Below, piece by piece: positions 1 to 6,038 of a DNA stretch of 6,518 nt (positions within the stretch are counted from its first letter, which is position 1; each line of letters starts with the position of its first letter). Under the pieces are notes generated by a model. The model saw nothing but the letters and a program-made list of their open reading frames with translations. It was not told where the DNA came from and made no database searches. The stretch is from Methanobacterium sp. (GTDB lineage Archaea; Methanobacteriota; Methanobacteria; Methanobacteriales; Methanobacteriaceae). Both the position numbers and the translations under genes were made by a program. The stretch is taken from NCBI GenBank assembly GCA_019084405.1, contig JAHRFX010000051.1, positions 1 through 6,518 of the forward strand, written 5' to 3'.

Positions 1-1
1 A

Positions 2-133
2 CTCCTAATGTTCACACCCTTCCTAGGATTTAGGCTAAAAACTCATCCACAAACACATAAAGTACGAAGAAAAAACATAGTAGCGTTAGCTATCATCTTT
101 TTATTCCAAAATGGGCTATTTTCAAGGTTTTAG
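2..133 (+). CDS. possible C-terminal tail of an upstream gene, cut by the window edge
   Basis: This is an open frame of 43 codons entering from the left edge and ending in TAG. The visible peptide has a basic stretch (around THKVRRKN) followed by a hydrophobic run (around IVALAIIFLFQNGLF), as seen in the end of a membrane protein. G+C here is coding-like compared with the leader that follows. I do not recognise the family. It has no start in the window, is short, and could be a chance frame or a decayed remnant. What follows the stop (134-240) has no long open frame in any frame. Confidence 0.22.
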   Translation, partial: LLMFTPFLGFRLKTHPQTHKVRRKNIVALAIIFLFQNGLFSRF

Positions 134-240
134 CAGTGTTTTGAATGGTGTTACTGAGGAAGTGGGATGAAAAGTCCATATTCTATCGTTGAGATGGTTT
201 ACCAGATGCAGATGAGATGAAAATTTTGGACAGGTGAACA
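134..240. other. unassigned segment, possibly decayed coding sequence
   Basis: No open frame of useful length crosses this stretch on either strand; the longest frames are about 20-30 codons and lack ribosome binding sites. Bases 1-240 are about 37% G+C by hand count (88/240), against about 20% (47/240) for 241-480. This suggests that it derives from gene sequence rather than from a normal spacer. No repeat, tRNA or insertion-sequence end was seen. Confidence 0.3.
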
Positions 241-254
241 AAAAGTTTAAATAT
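241..254 (+). promoter_or_regulatory. archaeal promoter candidate (BRE + TATA), distal
   Basis: AAAAAG (241-246) followed directly by TTTAAATA (247-254) matches the archaeal BRE/TATA arrangement. A start point would be expected about 25 bp downstream, near 275-280, giving a leader of about 210 nt before the glycosyltransferase or a separate short transcript. A 5-bp inverted repeat, CACTA (256-260) and TAGTG (271-275), lies just downstream of the box. There is no experimental support, and A+T-rich sequence gives such matches by chance. Confidence 0.4.
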
Positions 255-318
255 CACTAGATTATTAGATAGTGCCCAATTTTATAAATAAAAGAGATTT
301 AATGTACTTAAAATTCTA

Positions 319-334
319 GATATATTTATATATC
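319..334. repeat. A+T-rich perfect inverted repeat in the leader
   Basis: GATATAT (319-325) and ATATATC (328-334) are a perfect 7-bp inverted repeat around a 2-bp centre. It contains the consensus-like TATA sequence TTTATATA (325-332), although no purine-rich BRE precedes it. It could be a regulator site, a further promoter or simply A+T-rich low complexity. Confidence 0.3.
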
Positions 335-435
335 ATGTATTATTTAAGTTAGTTACCTATCTATATTCAAGGGATATAAATTAATATTTTAAGTGGAATA
401 ACTTACTAGTACTTTACTTCTAAAAGCAAGAATTT

Positions 436-449
436 GCAAATATTTAAAT
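436..449 (+). promoter_or_regulatory. proximal promoter candidate for the glycosyltransferase
   Basis: GCAAA (436-440) followed by TATTTAAAT (441-449) fits a BRE and TATA box. It would start transcription near 470-475, leaving a 15-20 nt leader that still contains the ribosome binding site at 479-484. This spacing suits the gene better than the distal candidate at 241-254, but both may be used. Confidence 0.4.
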
Positions 450-478
450 TTCAGGAAAGCTTTTATTTAAATTATATT

Positions 479-484
479 GAGGTG
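479..484 (+). promoter_or_regulatory. ribosome binding site that fixes a TTG start
   Basis: GAGGTG lies 5 nt before the TTG at 490. An in-frame stop (TGA, 478-480) overlaps it, so no start further upstream is possible. The next candidate, ATG at 559, has no comparable site and would remove the N-terminal hydrophobic stretch, so the TTG is preferred. Confidence 0.65.
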
Positions 485-489
485 CAAAA

Positions 490-2211
490 TTGTCCTGGCT
501 TATATTGATTTTATTGTTTCTGGCAGCTTCATTAAAAAACAAAAAACCATCAGCAGAAATGACAGTATCGGTGGTTATCCCTGCATTTAATGAGGGCAAA
601 ACCGTAGCTAATGTGGTCAAGGCCGCGCTTTCCCTGGATTATGTCATTGAAGTAATAGTGGTTGATGATGGATCCCAGGACAACACTGGTGCGCTGGCAA
701 AAAATGCAGGAGCCAAAGTTTTTTCTCATATGCGGAATTTAGGAAAAGGTTCTGCCATTAAAACTGGTTTTAAAGTTTCAAAAGGAGATATAATTGCATT
801 TATTGATGCTGATCTGGAAAACATTTCTCCAAACCAGGTGGAAAAAATAATTCAACCAATTTTAGAGGGAAAAGCGGATATTACCAAGACCAAGTTTAAA
901 AGAAAAGCAGGGAGGGTGACGGAACTTACTGCCAAACCTCTTTTAAATTTTTTCTTTCCGGAAATCAAATTTGATCAACCTTTAAGTGGCCAATTTGCAG
1001 GTAAAAGAACATCTTTAAGTAAAATACGCTTTGAAGAAGATTATGGGGTTGACGTGGGTATAGTACTGGATGCTGATGTGCAGGGCCTTAAAATAAAGGA
1101 AGTGGACATTGGCAGCATTCATCATGACATGTCCACCTTAAGTGAACTCAATGTGGTGGCTAATGAAGTGGTGCGTACTATTGTGGACCGAGCCCTGGAA
1201 TATGGCAGGGTTACCATGATGGATTCACTGGGAAGATACATCCGGATGGGTATTTTAGGCATTTCTCTGGCATCATTAGGTGTTTTCTCACTTTTCTTTA
1301 TCAGACAGGTTCCTCCTGCTTTAGGAATTATTATAGGCCTGATTGGGGTGGTAATAGCGGCTTATTATATTGTAAAACTTATTAAAAGATCTTTAAATAT
1401 TCTATGGAGAAAGGATGGCCGCACTCAATCTTTAAAATCATTTACTTATATGCATTTTCCTATTCTGGTTTCCAGTTTGATACTTTTGGCCATGCTTTCC
1501 ACTTTGTTAGGAGCGGTTAATGTGGATGAGGGGAAAATATCAATTGAACCTGCTTCCAGAAACCTTATAATCTGGAGAAATACCACTGATAACCGAACTT
1601 TTGATGTCAGGGGACCTTATACTGTGGACAGCGCCCTTGAAAACGAAGATACTATTATCCGTTCTCCTAAAGAAGCTTTAGATACATTGGGAATCAAAAA
1701 TGACGATAAATTATTTATTAATGGGCAGGGCTATGTTTTAAAACAGCCTCGCCCTGGGGAAGAAAATATTCTCAGAATCCCCCGGGAAGCCCGCTTAAAC
1801 CTCAATGTAGAAATAAGTGAGACCATACCTGATGGAAATATACGTAAAGTATTTGATAACTTATATGTCCAAAAAGCTTTGACTCTGCAGGGAAATATGT
1901 CTGAAAATTTAACCGTGGATGAAGGTGTTATCATCAAGAGCAACCCTCAAAGTGCCAGACTAATTGATATTTACCTGGATGGAGAAAAAATAGCATCTAC
2001 CCGGGGGGTAATGAAAAATGGCACCTACAATATATTCATTAATGAGGTGAGGGTAAGAACCATTACCTGGAATGAAGACAATCCGCAAAGAACTTATTTT
2101 ACCTACTGGGGTAATCACGAAATAAGGATGGAAATTTTAAATACATCAAATGCAGATATGGAGTTTGCTAATTCATCTCAGGGTAGGTTTTTAAATTTTT
2201 ATTTTAATTAA
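490..2211 (+). CDS. membrane-bound family 2 glycosyltransferase with extracytoplasmic C-terminal domain
   Basis: This predicted 573-residue glycosyltransferase probably transfers a sugar from a nucleotide sugar on the cytoplasmic face of the membrane. The N-terminal GT-A domain (about 25-240) shows VVIPAFNEG (28-36), VVDDGS (57-62), RNLGKGSAIKTG (82-93), the metal-binding DAD (106-108), QPLSGQFAG (163-171) and GVDVG (186-190). The QPLSG, GVDVG and HHD (211-213) pattern recalls DPM1-like and glucosyl-3-phosphoglycerate synthase-like enzymes, so the acceptor could be a polyprenyl phosphate or a phosphorylated small molecule; this is inference. Three membrane spans follow (about 253-271, 277-298, 323-343), with a Lys/Arg-rich loop at 296-316 that fits a cytoplasmic position. 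A hydrophobic stretch at 2-15 followed by KNKK may be a further anchor. Residues 344-573 would be outside; they are Asn-rich with seven N-X-S/T sequons, and I do not recognise the fold. Glycosyltransferase identity is firm; substrate is unknown. Confidence 0.85.
   Translation: MSWLILILLFLAASLKNKKPSAEMTVSVVIPAFNEGKTVANVVKAALSLDYVIEVIVVDDGSQDNTGALAKNAGAKVFSHMRNLGKGSAIKTGFKVSKGDIIAFIDADLENISPNQVEKIIQPILEGKADITKTKFKRKAGRVTELTAKPLLNFFFPEIKFDQPLSGQFAGKRTSLSKIRFEEDYGVDVGIVLDADVQGLKIKEVDIGSIHHDMSTLSELNVVANEVVRTIVDRALEYGRVTMMDSLGRYIRMGILGISLASLGVFSLFFIRQVPPALGIIIGLIGVVIAAYYIVKLIKRSLNILWRKDGRTQSLKSFTYMHFPILVSSLILLAMLSTLLGAVNVDEGKISIEPASRNLIIWRNTTDNRTFDVRGPYTVDSALENEDTIIRSPKEALDTLGIKNDDKLFINGQGYVLKQPRPGEENILRIPREARLNLNVEISETIPDGNIRKVFDNLYVQKALTLQGNMSENLTVDEGVIIKSNPQSARLIDIYLDGEKIASTRGVMKNGTYNIFINEVRVRTITWNEDNPQRTYFTYWGNHEIRMEILNTSNADMEFANSSQGRFLNFYFN
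2187..2205 (+). terminator. U-rich termination tract candidate at the end of the glycosyltransferase
   Basis: Several T-runs (TTTTT, TTTTT, TTTT) sit within the last codons of the gene, a pattern archaeal RNA polymerase can use for termination without a hairpin. With only 3 bp before the opposing gene's stop codon, termination must occur inside one of the two coding regions. The tracts may also simply reflect Phe/Asn codons. Confidence 0.3.
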
Positions 2212-2214
2212 AAA

Positions 2215-3147
2215 TTAATAATAAACTTTAACTGCTTCTTCTACATCATTATACAGGCCTAAAGCAGCCAGAGCTCCAATTTTCCCCTGAGCTCCTGTAA
2301 CTTCAATCAATTCAATATTTAGATTTTCAGCCACATTTTCAGATTCTTCCACTGAAATCATGGATTTTTTTGCTTTTTCTGCATAAATACGCAGATCTTG
2401 TGGAATTTGAATACCTTCCAGTACTGCGATGGCGGTTTTATCTGATAGGGTATTCTTCTTTAATATTTTAACCGCTTTTTCAACCAGTTTTTCTTTTTCA
2501 CCGGGATTAACCGCAAAAGTAAGTGCCACCGAAACACAGTTTTGGGTTTTGTGGGGGTTATGTGGATATAACTGGACAATGACGTGGTCCAGATACTGAA
2601 ATCCCTGTTTAGCCAGTTCCATTCCCATATTATGGGCCATGGTCCAGGTAGCTCCTTTCTCTTTAGTATCTGTATCATCCACACCTATAACTACCTTTTC
2701 CATTCGAGGAGTTACCACAGCTGCTTTACCCAGTTTAGAGCCCCCTCCCACTTCATAAAGTTCTATTCTTTTTACGCCCTGGGCCATACCCCTGCACATG
2801 GCGGCACCTACACCAGCTCCAGCCAGACCGGCATGAACTACCTTTACCTCGTCTTTATCCACAGACACTTCTTCAATACCGGCTGCATTAACACTGGCCT
2901 TTAATTCCAGGGGTGTTTTTCCTAATTTTGCTATGAAAACATGTTTATTACCATCCCGGAATGAGGACTGGATTAAATCACTGGTGCGCTGGTATTGACT
3001 TACCACCCAGTGGGAACCAGATACACAGGGATGGTATTCTACAATCTCCACCAGATCCTCATCTACCATGGTAATTACTTTGTGGTAAGGTGCAATCCAG
3101 GGGTCATCAAATTTTTCTTTTAAATCTTTAGGGGTAAGTATTTCCAT
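2215..3147 (-). CDS. mmp11: methanogenesis marker protein 11
   Basis: This 310-residue protein matches, by recognition, methanogenesis marker protein 11 (TIGR03280), a family largely restricted to methanogens and of unestablished biochemical role. Its C-terminal half resembles the catalytic part of TiaS, the archaeal tRNA(Ile) agmatidine synthetase: GVDDTDTKEKGATW (155-168), PHNPHKTQNCVSVAL (195-209) and a terminal TGAQGKIGALAALG (284-297). A Gly/Ala-rich stretch (107-123) separates this from the N-terminal part, which carries HPCVSGSHW (39-47). TiaS-like zinc-ribbon and OB-fold extensions are not seen, so tRNA agmatidinylation should not be assumed. The ATG is supported by GGAGAT (3154-3159), 6 nt upstream. 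It lies 64 bp downstream of hisF on the same strand and may share its transcript, and converges on the glycosyltransferase. Some other member of the TiaS-related superfamily is the main alternative. Confidence 0.88.
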   Translation of the reverse strand: MEILTPKDLKEKFDDPWIAPYHKVITMVDEDLVEIVEYHPCVSGSHWVVSQYQRTSDLIQSSFRDGNKHVFIAKLGKTPLELKASVNAAGIEEVSVDKDEVKVVHAGLAGAGVGAAMCRGMAQGVKRIELYEVGGGSKLGKAAVVTPRMEKVVIGVDDTDTKEKGATWTMAHNMGMELAKQGFQYLDHVIVQLYPHNPHKTQNCVSVALTFAVNPGEKEKLVEKAVKILKKNTLSDKTAIAVLEGIQIPQDLRIYAEKAKKSMISVEESENVAENLNIELIEVTGAQGKIGALAALGLYNDVEEAVKVYY

Positions 3148-3211
3148 ATAAAAATCTCCAAAAATAATTAATTTAAGGAATTATCAATTCCATTTAATTC
3201 TTAGTATAATT
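3148..3211 (-). promoter_or_regulatory. hisF-mmp11 spacer with a dyad
   Basis: The 64-bp spacer contains a perfect 6-bp inverted repeat, GGAATT (3177-3182) and AATTCC (3186-3191), with a 3-bp centre. On the minus strand it is followed by a T-rich stretch, so it could act as a weak terminator after hisF. A weak TATA-like sequence (about 3201-3213) would place a start point near 3180, on the dyad, so an operator for mmp11 is equally possible. The sequence does not decide between these. Confidence 0.35.
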
Positions 3212-3976
3212 TTAAAGGGATATATCCAGCCCTTTATCCTTTAAATATTCCTTTACTTCACCTATACCTAATATACGGTAATGAAATACTGAAGCAGCAA
3301 GCAATATTTCTGCCCCGCCTTTAGTTACGGCATCATAAAAATCATTTAATTTCCCTGCTCCACCAGAGGCAATAACCGGAATTTTAATGGCATTGGATAT
3401 GGCACCTGTAAATTCAAGATCATAACCGTCCTGAGTACCATCTCCGTCCATACTGGTGGGTAATATAACCCCTGCACCCAGAATTTCACATTTTTTGGCC
3501 CATTCCACAGCATCAAGACCCACCTGCTTTTTACCTCCGGACACCACCACTTCAAATCCAGATGGAAGACTGCTATTACGAATACCATCAATAGCCACAG
3601 TTATCCTTTCAGGGCCGTATTTTTGGGATGCTTCTTTTATTAAATCCGGATTTTTTACAGCTGCACTATTTATGGACACCTTGTCCACACCTGCTTTAAA
3701 AGTCAGTTCTATATCTTCTAAAGAGGAAATTCCTCCCCCCACGGTTAAAGGAATGTCTATCACTTCTGAAACATTTTTTACCCATTCAAGACGAGTTTTA
3801 CGGTTTTCAAGAGTAGCAGAAATGTCCAGGATAGCCAGTTCATCTGCCCCTTCCTTCTGGTAGAGAATGGCATTTTCCACCGGGTCTCCGGCATCTTTTA
3901 ATTCCACAAAGTTTACTCCCTTTACCACCCGCCCGTCTTTCATATCCAGGCAGGGCATAATTTTTATGGTGCTCAT
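3212..3976 (-). CDS. hisF: imidazole glycerol phosphate synthase cyclase subunit HisF
   Basis: HisF closes the imidazole ring in histidine synthesis, using ammonia delivered by HisH to turn PRFAR into imidazole glycerol phosphate and AICAR, which feeds purine synthesis. The 254-residue length is normal for this (beta/alpha)8 barrel. The two catalytic aspartates are in place at D11 (PCLDMKDGR) and D130 (VAIDG), matching the well-known D11 and D130 of the Thermotoga enzyme. Phosphate-binding loops TVGGGI (78-83) and ASGGAG (203-208), the MDGDGTQDGYD segment (176-186) and AASVFH (227-232) are intact. The ATG is backed by GAAGGT (3983-3988), 6 nt upstream. No hisH or other his gene is in the window, so hisF is separated from them here. 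The downstream mmp11 may be cotranscribed. HisA is the only close alternative and is excluded by the HisF-specific motifs. Confidence 0.97.
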   Translation of the reverse strand: MSTIKIMPCLDMKDGRVVKGVNFVELKDAGDPVENAILYQKEGADELAILDISATLENRKTRLEWVKNVSEVIDIPLTVGGGISSLEDIELTFKAGVDKVSINSAAVKNPDLIKEASQKYGPERITVAIDGIRNSSLPSGFEVVVSGGKKQVGLDAVEWAKKCEILGAGVILPTSMDGDGTQDGYDLEFTGAISNAIKIPVIASGGAGKLNDFYDAVTKGGAEILLAASVFHYRILGIGEVKEYLKDKGLDISL

Positions 3977-4014
3977 TTTTTAACCTTCTTTAATTCCAAT
4001 TAAATACTAAAGGT

Positions 4015-4065
4015 AAATATAAAATCTAGATAAAAATTCATTTTTTATATATAATATTATTTCTC
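4015..4065 (-). promoter_or_regulatory. promoter candidates for hisF
   Basis: Read on the minus strand, GAGAAATAATA (4065-4055) followed by TTATATATA (4054-4046) resembles BRE plus TATA and would start transcription near 4025, giving a leader of about 50 nt. A second A+T box, ATTTTATATTT (about 4025-4015), would start near 3995 with a leader of about 20 nt. Either could serve; the first has the better BRE-like flank. Confidence 0.4.
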
Positions 4066-4087
4066 ACTTTATAATTTAAATAACTGA

Positions 4088-4122
4088 TTAGTTCCGTCTT
4101 GATTTTTAAAAGCCGGTACTAA
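4088..4122. repeat. imperfect inverted repeat in the ribH-hisF spacer
   Basis: TTAGTTCCG (4088-4096) and CGGTACTAA (4114-4122) can pair over 9 bp with one T-T mismatch, around a 17-nt loop. It is one of the few G+C-containing elements in the spacer. It could be part of the 3' end of the ribH transcript or of a leader of hisF; no known RNA family is recognised. Confidence 0.3.
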
Positions 4123-4218
4123 CTATAAATTCAAACACTCAAATAATAATTTTTCCAGGAAAACAACTCAAAAGCAAGACTTAAAATTAGAAAAAGATTC
4201 ATAAGAATAGATAAGGAT

Positions 4219-4258
4219 AAAAAATTAATTTAATATTAGATTTAAAATAAAAAAAATG
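4219..4258 (-). terminator. U-rich terminator after ribH
   Basis: On the minus strand, a run of eight T (4256-4249) begins about 12 nt after the ribH stop, and a further run of six T (4224-4219) follows. Successive U-tracts without a strong hairpin are the usual archaeal termination signal. This would end the sufS-small ORF-ribH transcript. Confidence 0.5.
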
Positions 4259-4267
4259 GTTGTGAGA

Positions 4268-4678
4268 CTACTCCAACCTTTCACACATTTTTACTGCAGC
4301 TTCTACAGCACGTTTACCGTATTCAACCCGCTGATGAGCTTCTAAACGAGTCATCCCCGGACCTGATATTCCTAAAGCCACTGGTTTATCATATTCCAGG
4401 GCTAAATCTGCTATTTTACGCGAGGCGTGCTGTACCACTATCTGGTCATGGTCAGTTGACCCTTCAATAACAGCCCCTAGAGTTATTACCGCATCTATCT
4501 TTTCTTCCTTTAAAAGCTTTTTAATTGCTAGAGGCATATCAAAAACTCCAGGAACAGTTATGACTTTAGTAATCTCCGAATCTAAAAACTTAGCATGTTC
4601 TTTAGCCAGTTCAAGCATCATGTGAGTTATATCGTAATTAAATTCAGCTACAACTGCTCCTAATCTAACTTTAACCAT
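4268..4678 (-). CDS. ribH: 6,7-dimethyl-8-ribityllumazine synthase RibH
   Basis: RibH condenses 5-amino-6-ribitylaminouracil with 3,4-dihydroxy-2-butanone 4-phosphate to make the lumazine that is the last intermediate before riboflavin. The aminouracil substrate is also a precursor of the F420 deazaflavin chromophore in methanogens. The 136-residue protein shows EFNYD (12-16), VPGVFDMPL (42-50), the GAVIEGSTDHD motif (68-78) with the expected catalytic-type His77, GISGPGMT (103-110) and the terminal basic R117-R123 region. Length is typical of archaeal RibH. The start is set at 4678 because GGAGGG lies 6 nt upstream; the frame is open to an ATG at 4747, but the extra 23 residues do not look like RibH and overlap the upstream small ORF. 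It sits 40 bp after that ORF and 126 bp after sufS, most likely in one operon. Confidence 0.96.
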   Translation of the reverse strand: MVKVRLGAVVAEFNYDITHMMLELAKEHAKFLDSEITKVITVPGVFDMPLAIKKLLKEEKIDAVITLGAVIEGSTDHDQIVVQHASRKIADLALEYDKPVALGISGPGMTRLEAHQRVEYGKRAVEAAVKMCERLE

Positions 4679-4684
4679 AAATTT

Positions 4685-4690
4685 CCCTCC
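4685..4690 (-). promoter_or_regulatory. strong ribosome binding site fixing the ribH start
   Basis: GGAGGG on the minus strand, with a 6-nt spacer to ATG (4678-4676), is the strongest Shine-Dalgarno match in the window. It selects the internal ATG over the longer in-frame start at 4747. Confidence 0.8.
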
Positions 4691-4718
4691 ATTAATTAGA
4701 GAATCCCTACTATAGATA

Positions 4719-4802
4719 TTATAAATAGAGAACAACTGCTCCAACACTGCTTACAACCATTAAAAATATGAAAATAAGTGCTATAATCTGTACTTTATCC
4801 AT
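4719..4802 (-). CDS. 27-residue single-span membrane peptide between sufS and ribH
   Basis: This short ORF begins with MDKVQ and continues as an almost unbroken hydrophobic stretch (residues 6-27: IIALIFIFLMVV, then SSVGAVVLYL) that is long enough for one membrane span. It ends with TAA. Its ATG follows the sufS stop by 2 bp, and GGAGAT (4808-4813), formed from the last two sense codons of sufS, sits 5 nt before the ATG, so translational coupling with sufS is likely. ribH starts 40 bp downstream with its own ribosome binding site. I do not recognise a family and can give no function; possibilities include a small membrane-associated regulator or a leader-type peptide for ribH. The ribosome binding site, position and composition favour a real gene, but conservation cannot be checked here. 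Confidence 0.6.
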   Translation of the reverse strand: MDKVQIIALIFIFLMVVSSVGAVVLYL

Positions 4803-4804
4803 TT

Positions 4805-6004
4805 TTAATCTCCAAATGTTTTTGCTATTTCTTCCACAGTATCTGCCAGCACCTGGATTTCTTCAAAGGTATTGTAATAGTGCAATGATGCACGTACAGT
4901 CCCCCCTTTTTGATAGGCACCAACATGCTTTATTGCAGGTATGGCACAGTGATAACCACTTCTCACACAGATTCCTTTAACTTCATCCAGTATTTTGGCC
5001 ACATCATGTGGGTTCATATTATTTATGTTGAAGGATACTATACCATAAATGTTTTGGGGGTCACCATAACAGGTCACATTTTCCAATTTTACCAGGGAAT
5101 CATATAGTAAACGGGTACTGGTCCTGCAATGTTTTTCAATTTTTTCAAGTCCTATCCGTTTAATATAATCTATAGATGCACCTAAACCAATAAAACCAGC
5201 TATATTGGGAGTACCTCCTTCAAAACGAGCTGGAAATTCTTCTAACTCGTAACTACTTTCAGATACATCCCTTACAGTACCTCCCCCTAAAATACTTGAT
5301 TCCAGATTAATACCTTCTTCCTGTTTGCAGTACAGGAATCCTGTTCCTACCGGGCCTAAAGTTCCTTTATGTCCCGGAAACGCTACAAAATGTGCTTTCA
5401 TTTTTTTTACATCAGTTTGCATATGGCCTACTGACTGGGCGGCATCCACCATATAAAGGCTGTCTTTTTCTTCAGCGATCTTACCTATTTCTTTCACGTC
5501 TTGCCGTGATCCCAGGGCATTGGAAACATGGGTAATGGTAATAAGCCGGGTAGTATGATCCGTAGCATCTTCAATCTGTGAGGGATCCAGAATGCCATCT
5601 GCATCAGCTTTTACTACTCTTATTTCCACTCCTTTTTTTCTAAGATTCAACCAGGGCACGAAATTGGAGTGATGCTCAATATTAGGCACCACCAGGGAAT
5701 CTCCTTTTTTAAAGGAAAGTCCCTGGGCCACAATATTTATGGCCTCGGTGGTGTTCTTGGTAAAAACCACTTCCTCCGGCAGGGCATTTATAAATCCCGC
5801 TACTTTTTCCCGGGACTCTATCATTTTTTGGGTGGCTTTAACTGCCATGGAGTACGCACCCCGACCAGTATTGGCATTGTAGTTATAAAAATAATCACAC
5901 ATAGCCTCCACCACGGGTATGGGGGTGGGTGTAGTACTGGCTGCATCTAAATATATTACATCATTTAATAAGGGAATATCCTGGCGTACATCTACAGTTT
6001 CCAT
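4805..6004 (-). CDS. sufS: cysteine desulfurase, SufS type (class V aminotransferase fold)
   Basis: This PLP enzyme probably removes sulfur from L-cysteine as an enzyme-bound persulfide for Fe-S cluster or other sulfur-transfer pathways. The 399 residues match the type II family in length (E. coli SufS is 406). Key residues are present: the PLP-stacking histidine in EHHSN (110-114), D187 in VDAAQS, the Schiff-base lysine K213 in PGHKG, the catalytic cysteine C353 in RSGYHCA (348-354), and R371 in VRASLHYYNT (370-379). The RSGxHCA signature is that of group II enzymes rather than NifS/IscS. The ATG at 6004 is preceded by an AGGT-type ribosome binding site with 7-nt spacing. A probable promoter lies in the 153-bp upstream gap. 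No sufE, sufBC or scaffold gene is in the window; the small membrane ORF and ribH follow. A related selenocysteine lyase activity cannot be excluded from sequence alone. Confidence 0.93.
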   Translation of the reverse strand: METVDVRQDIPLLNDVIYLDAASTTPTPIPVVEAMCDYFYNYNANTGRGAYSMAVKATQKMIESREKVAGFINALPEEVVFTKNTTEAINIVAQGLSFKKGDSLVVPNIEHHSNFVPWLNLRKKGVEIRVVKADADGILDPSQIEDATDHTTRLITITHVSNALGSRQDVKEIGKIAEEKDSLYMVDAAQSVGHMQTDVKKMKAHFVAFPGHKGTLGPVGTGFLYCKQEEGINLESSILGGGTVRDVSESSYELEEFPARFEGGTPNIAGFIGLGASIDYIKRIGLEKIEKHCRTSTRLLYDSLVKLENVTCYGDPQNIYGIVSFNINNMNPHDVAKILDEVKGICVRSGYHCAIPAIKHVGAYQKGGTVRASLHYYNTFEEIQVLADTVEEIAKTFGD

Positions 6005-6038
6005 ACTTTTTACCTACAATTTTATTTAATTCTTAATG

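Larger units (their letters stand above)
3977..4267. other. A+T-rich spacer between ribH and hisF
   Basis: This 291-bp stretch holds no supportable gene. It contains the ribH termination tract at its right end, the hisF promoter candidates at its left end, and an imperfect inverted repeat in between (4088-4122). The longest small frame on the minus strand has 23 codons and no ribosome binding site. Confidence 0.7.

Noticed and set aside
1..489. tRNA, CRISPR repeats or insertion-sequence ends in the gene-poor left end
   Set aside because: No cloverleaf, no spaced direct repeats and no terminal inverted repeats or transposase motifs were seen on either strand.
559..561. ATG at 559 as the glycosyltransferase start
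   Set aside because: It lacks a ribosome binding site, while TTG at 490 has GAGGTG 5 nt upstream; the shorter form would begin right at the first beta strand (TVSVVIP) of the catalytic domain.
2584..2904. 106-codon plus-strand ORF opposite mmp11
   Set aside because: It lies wholly within mmp11 in antisense, and its translation is a Ser/His/Phe/Tyr-rich composition with no recognisable motifs.
3456..3863. 135-codon plus-strand ORF opposite hisF
   Set aside because: It is an antisense shadow of a highly conserved enzyme gene, without recognisable motifs.
4131..4202. 23-codon minus-strand ORF in the ribH-hisF spacer
   Set aside because: It has no ribosome binding site, lies downstream of the probable ribH terminator, and its composition is what A+T-rich spacer gives by chance.
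4679..4747. N-terminal extension of RibH by 23 residues to an upstream ATG
   Set aside because: The extension is not RibH-like and overlaps the small membrane ORF, and a GGAGGG site with 6-nt spacing marks the internal ATG at 4678.
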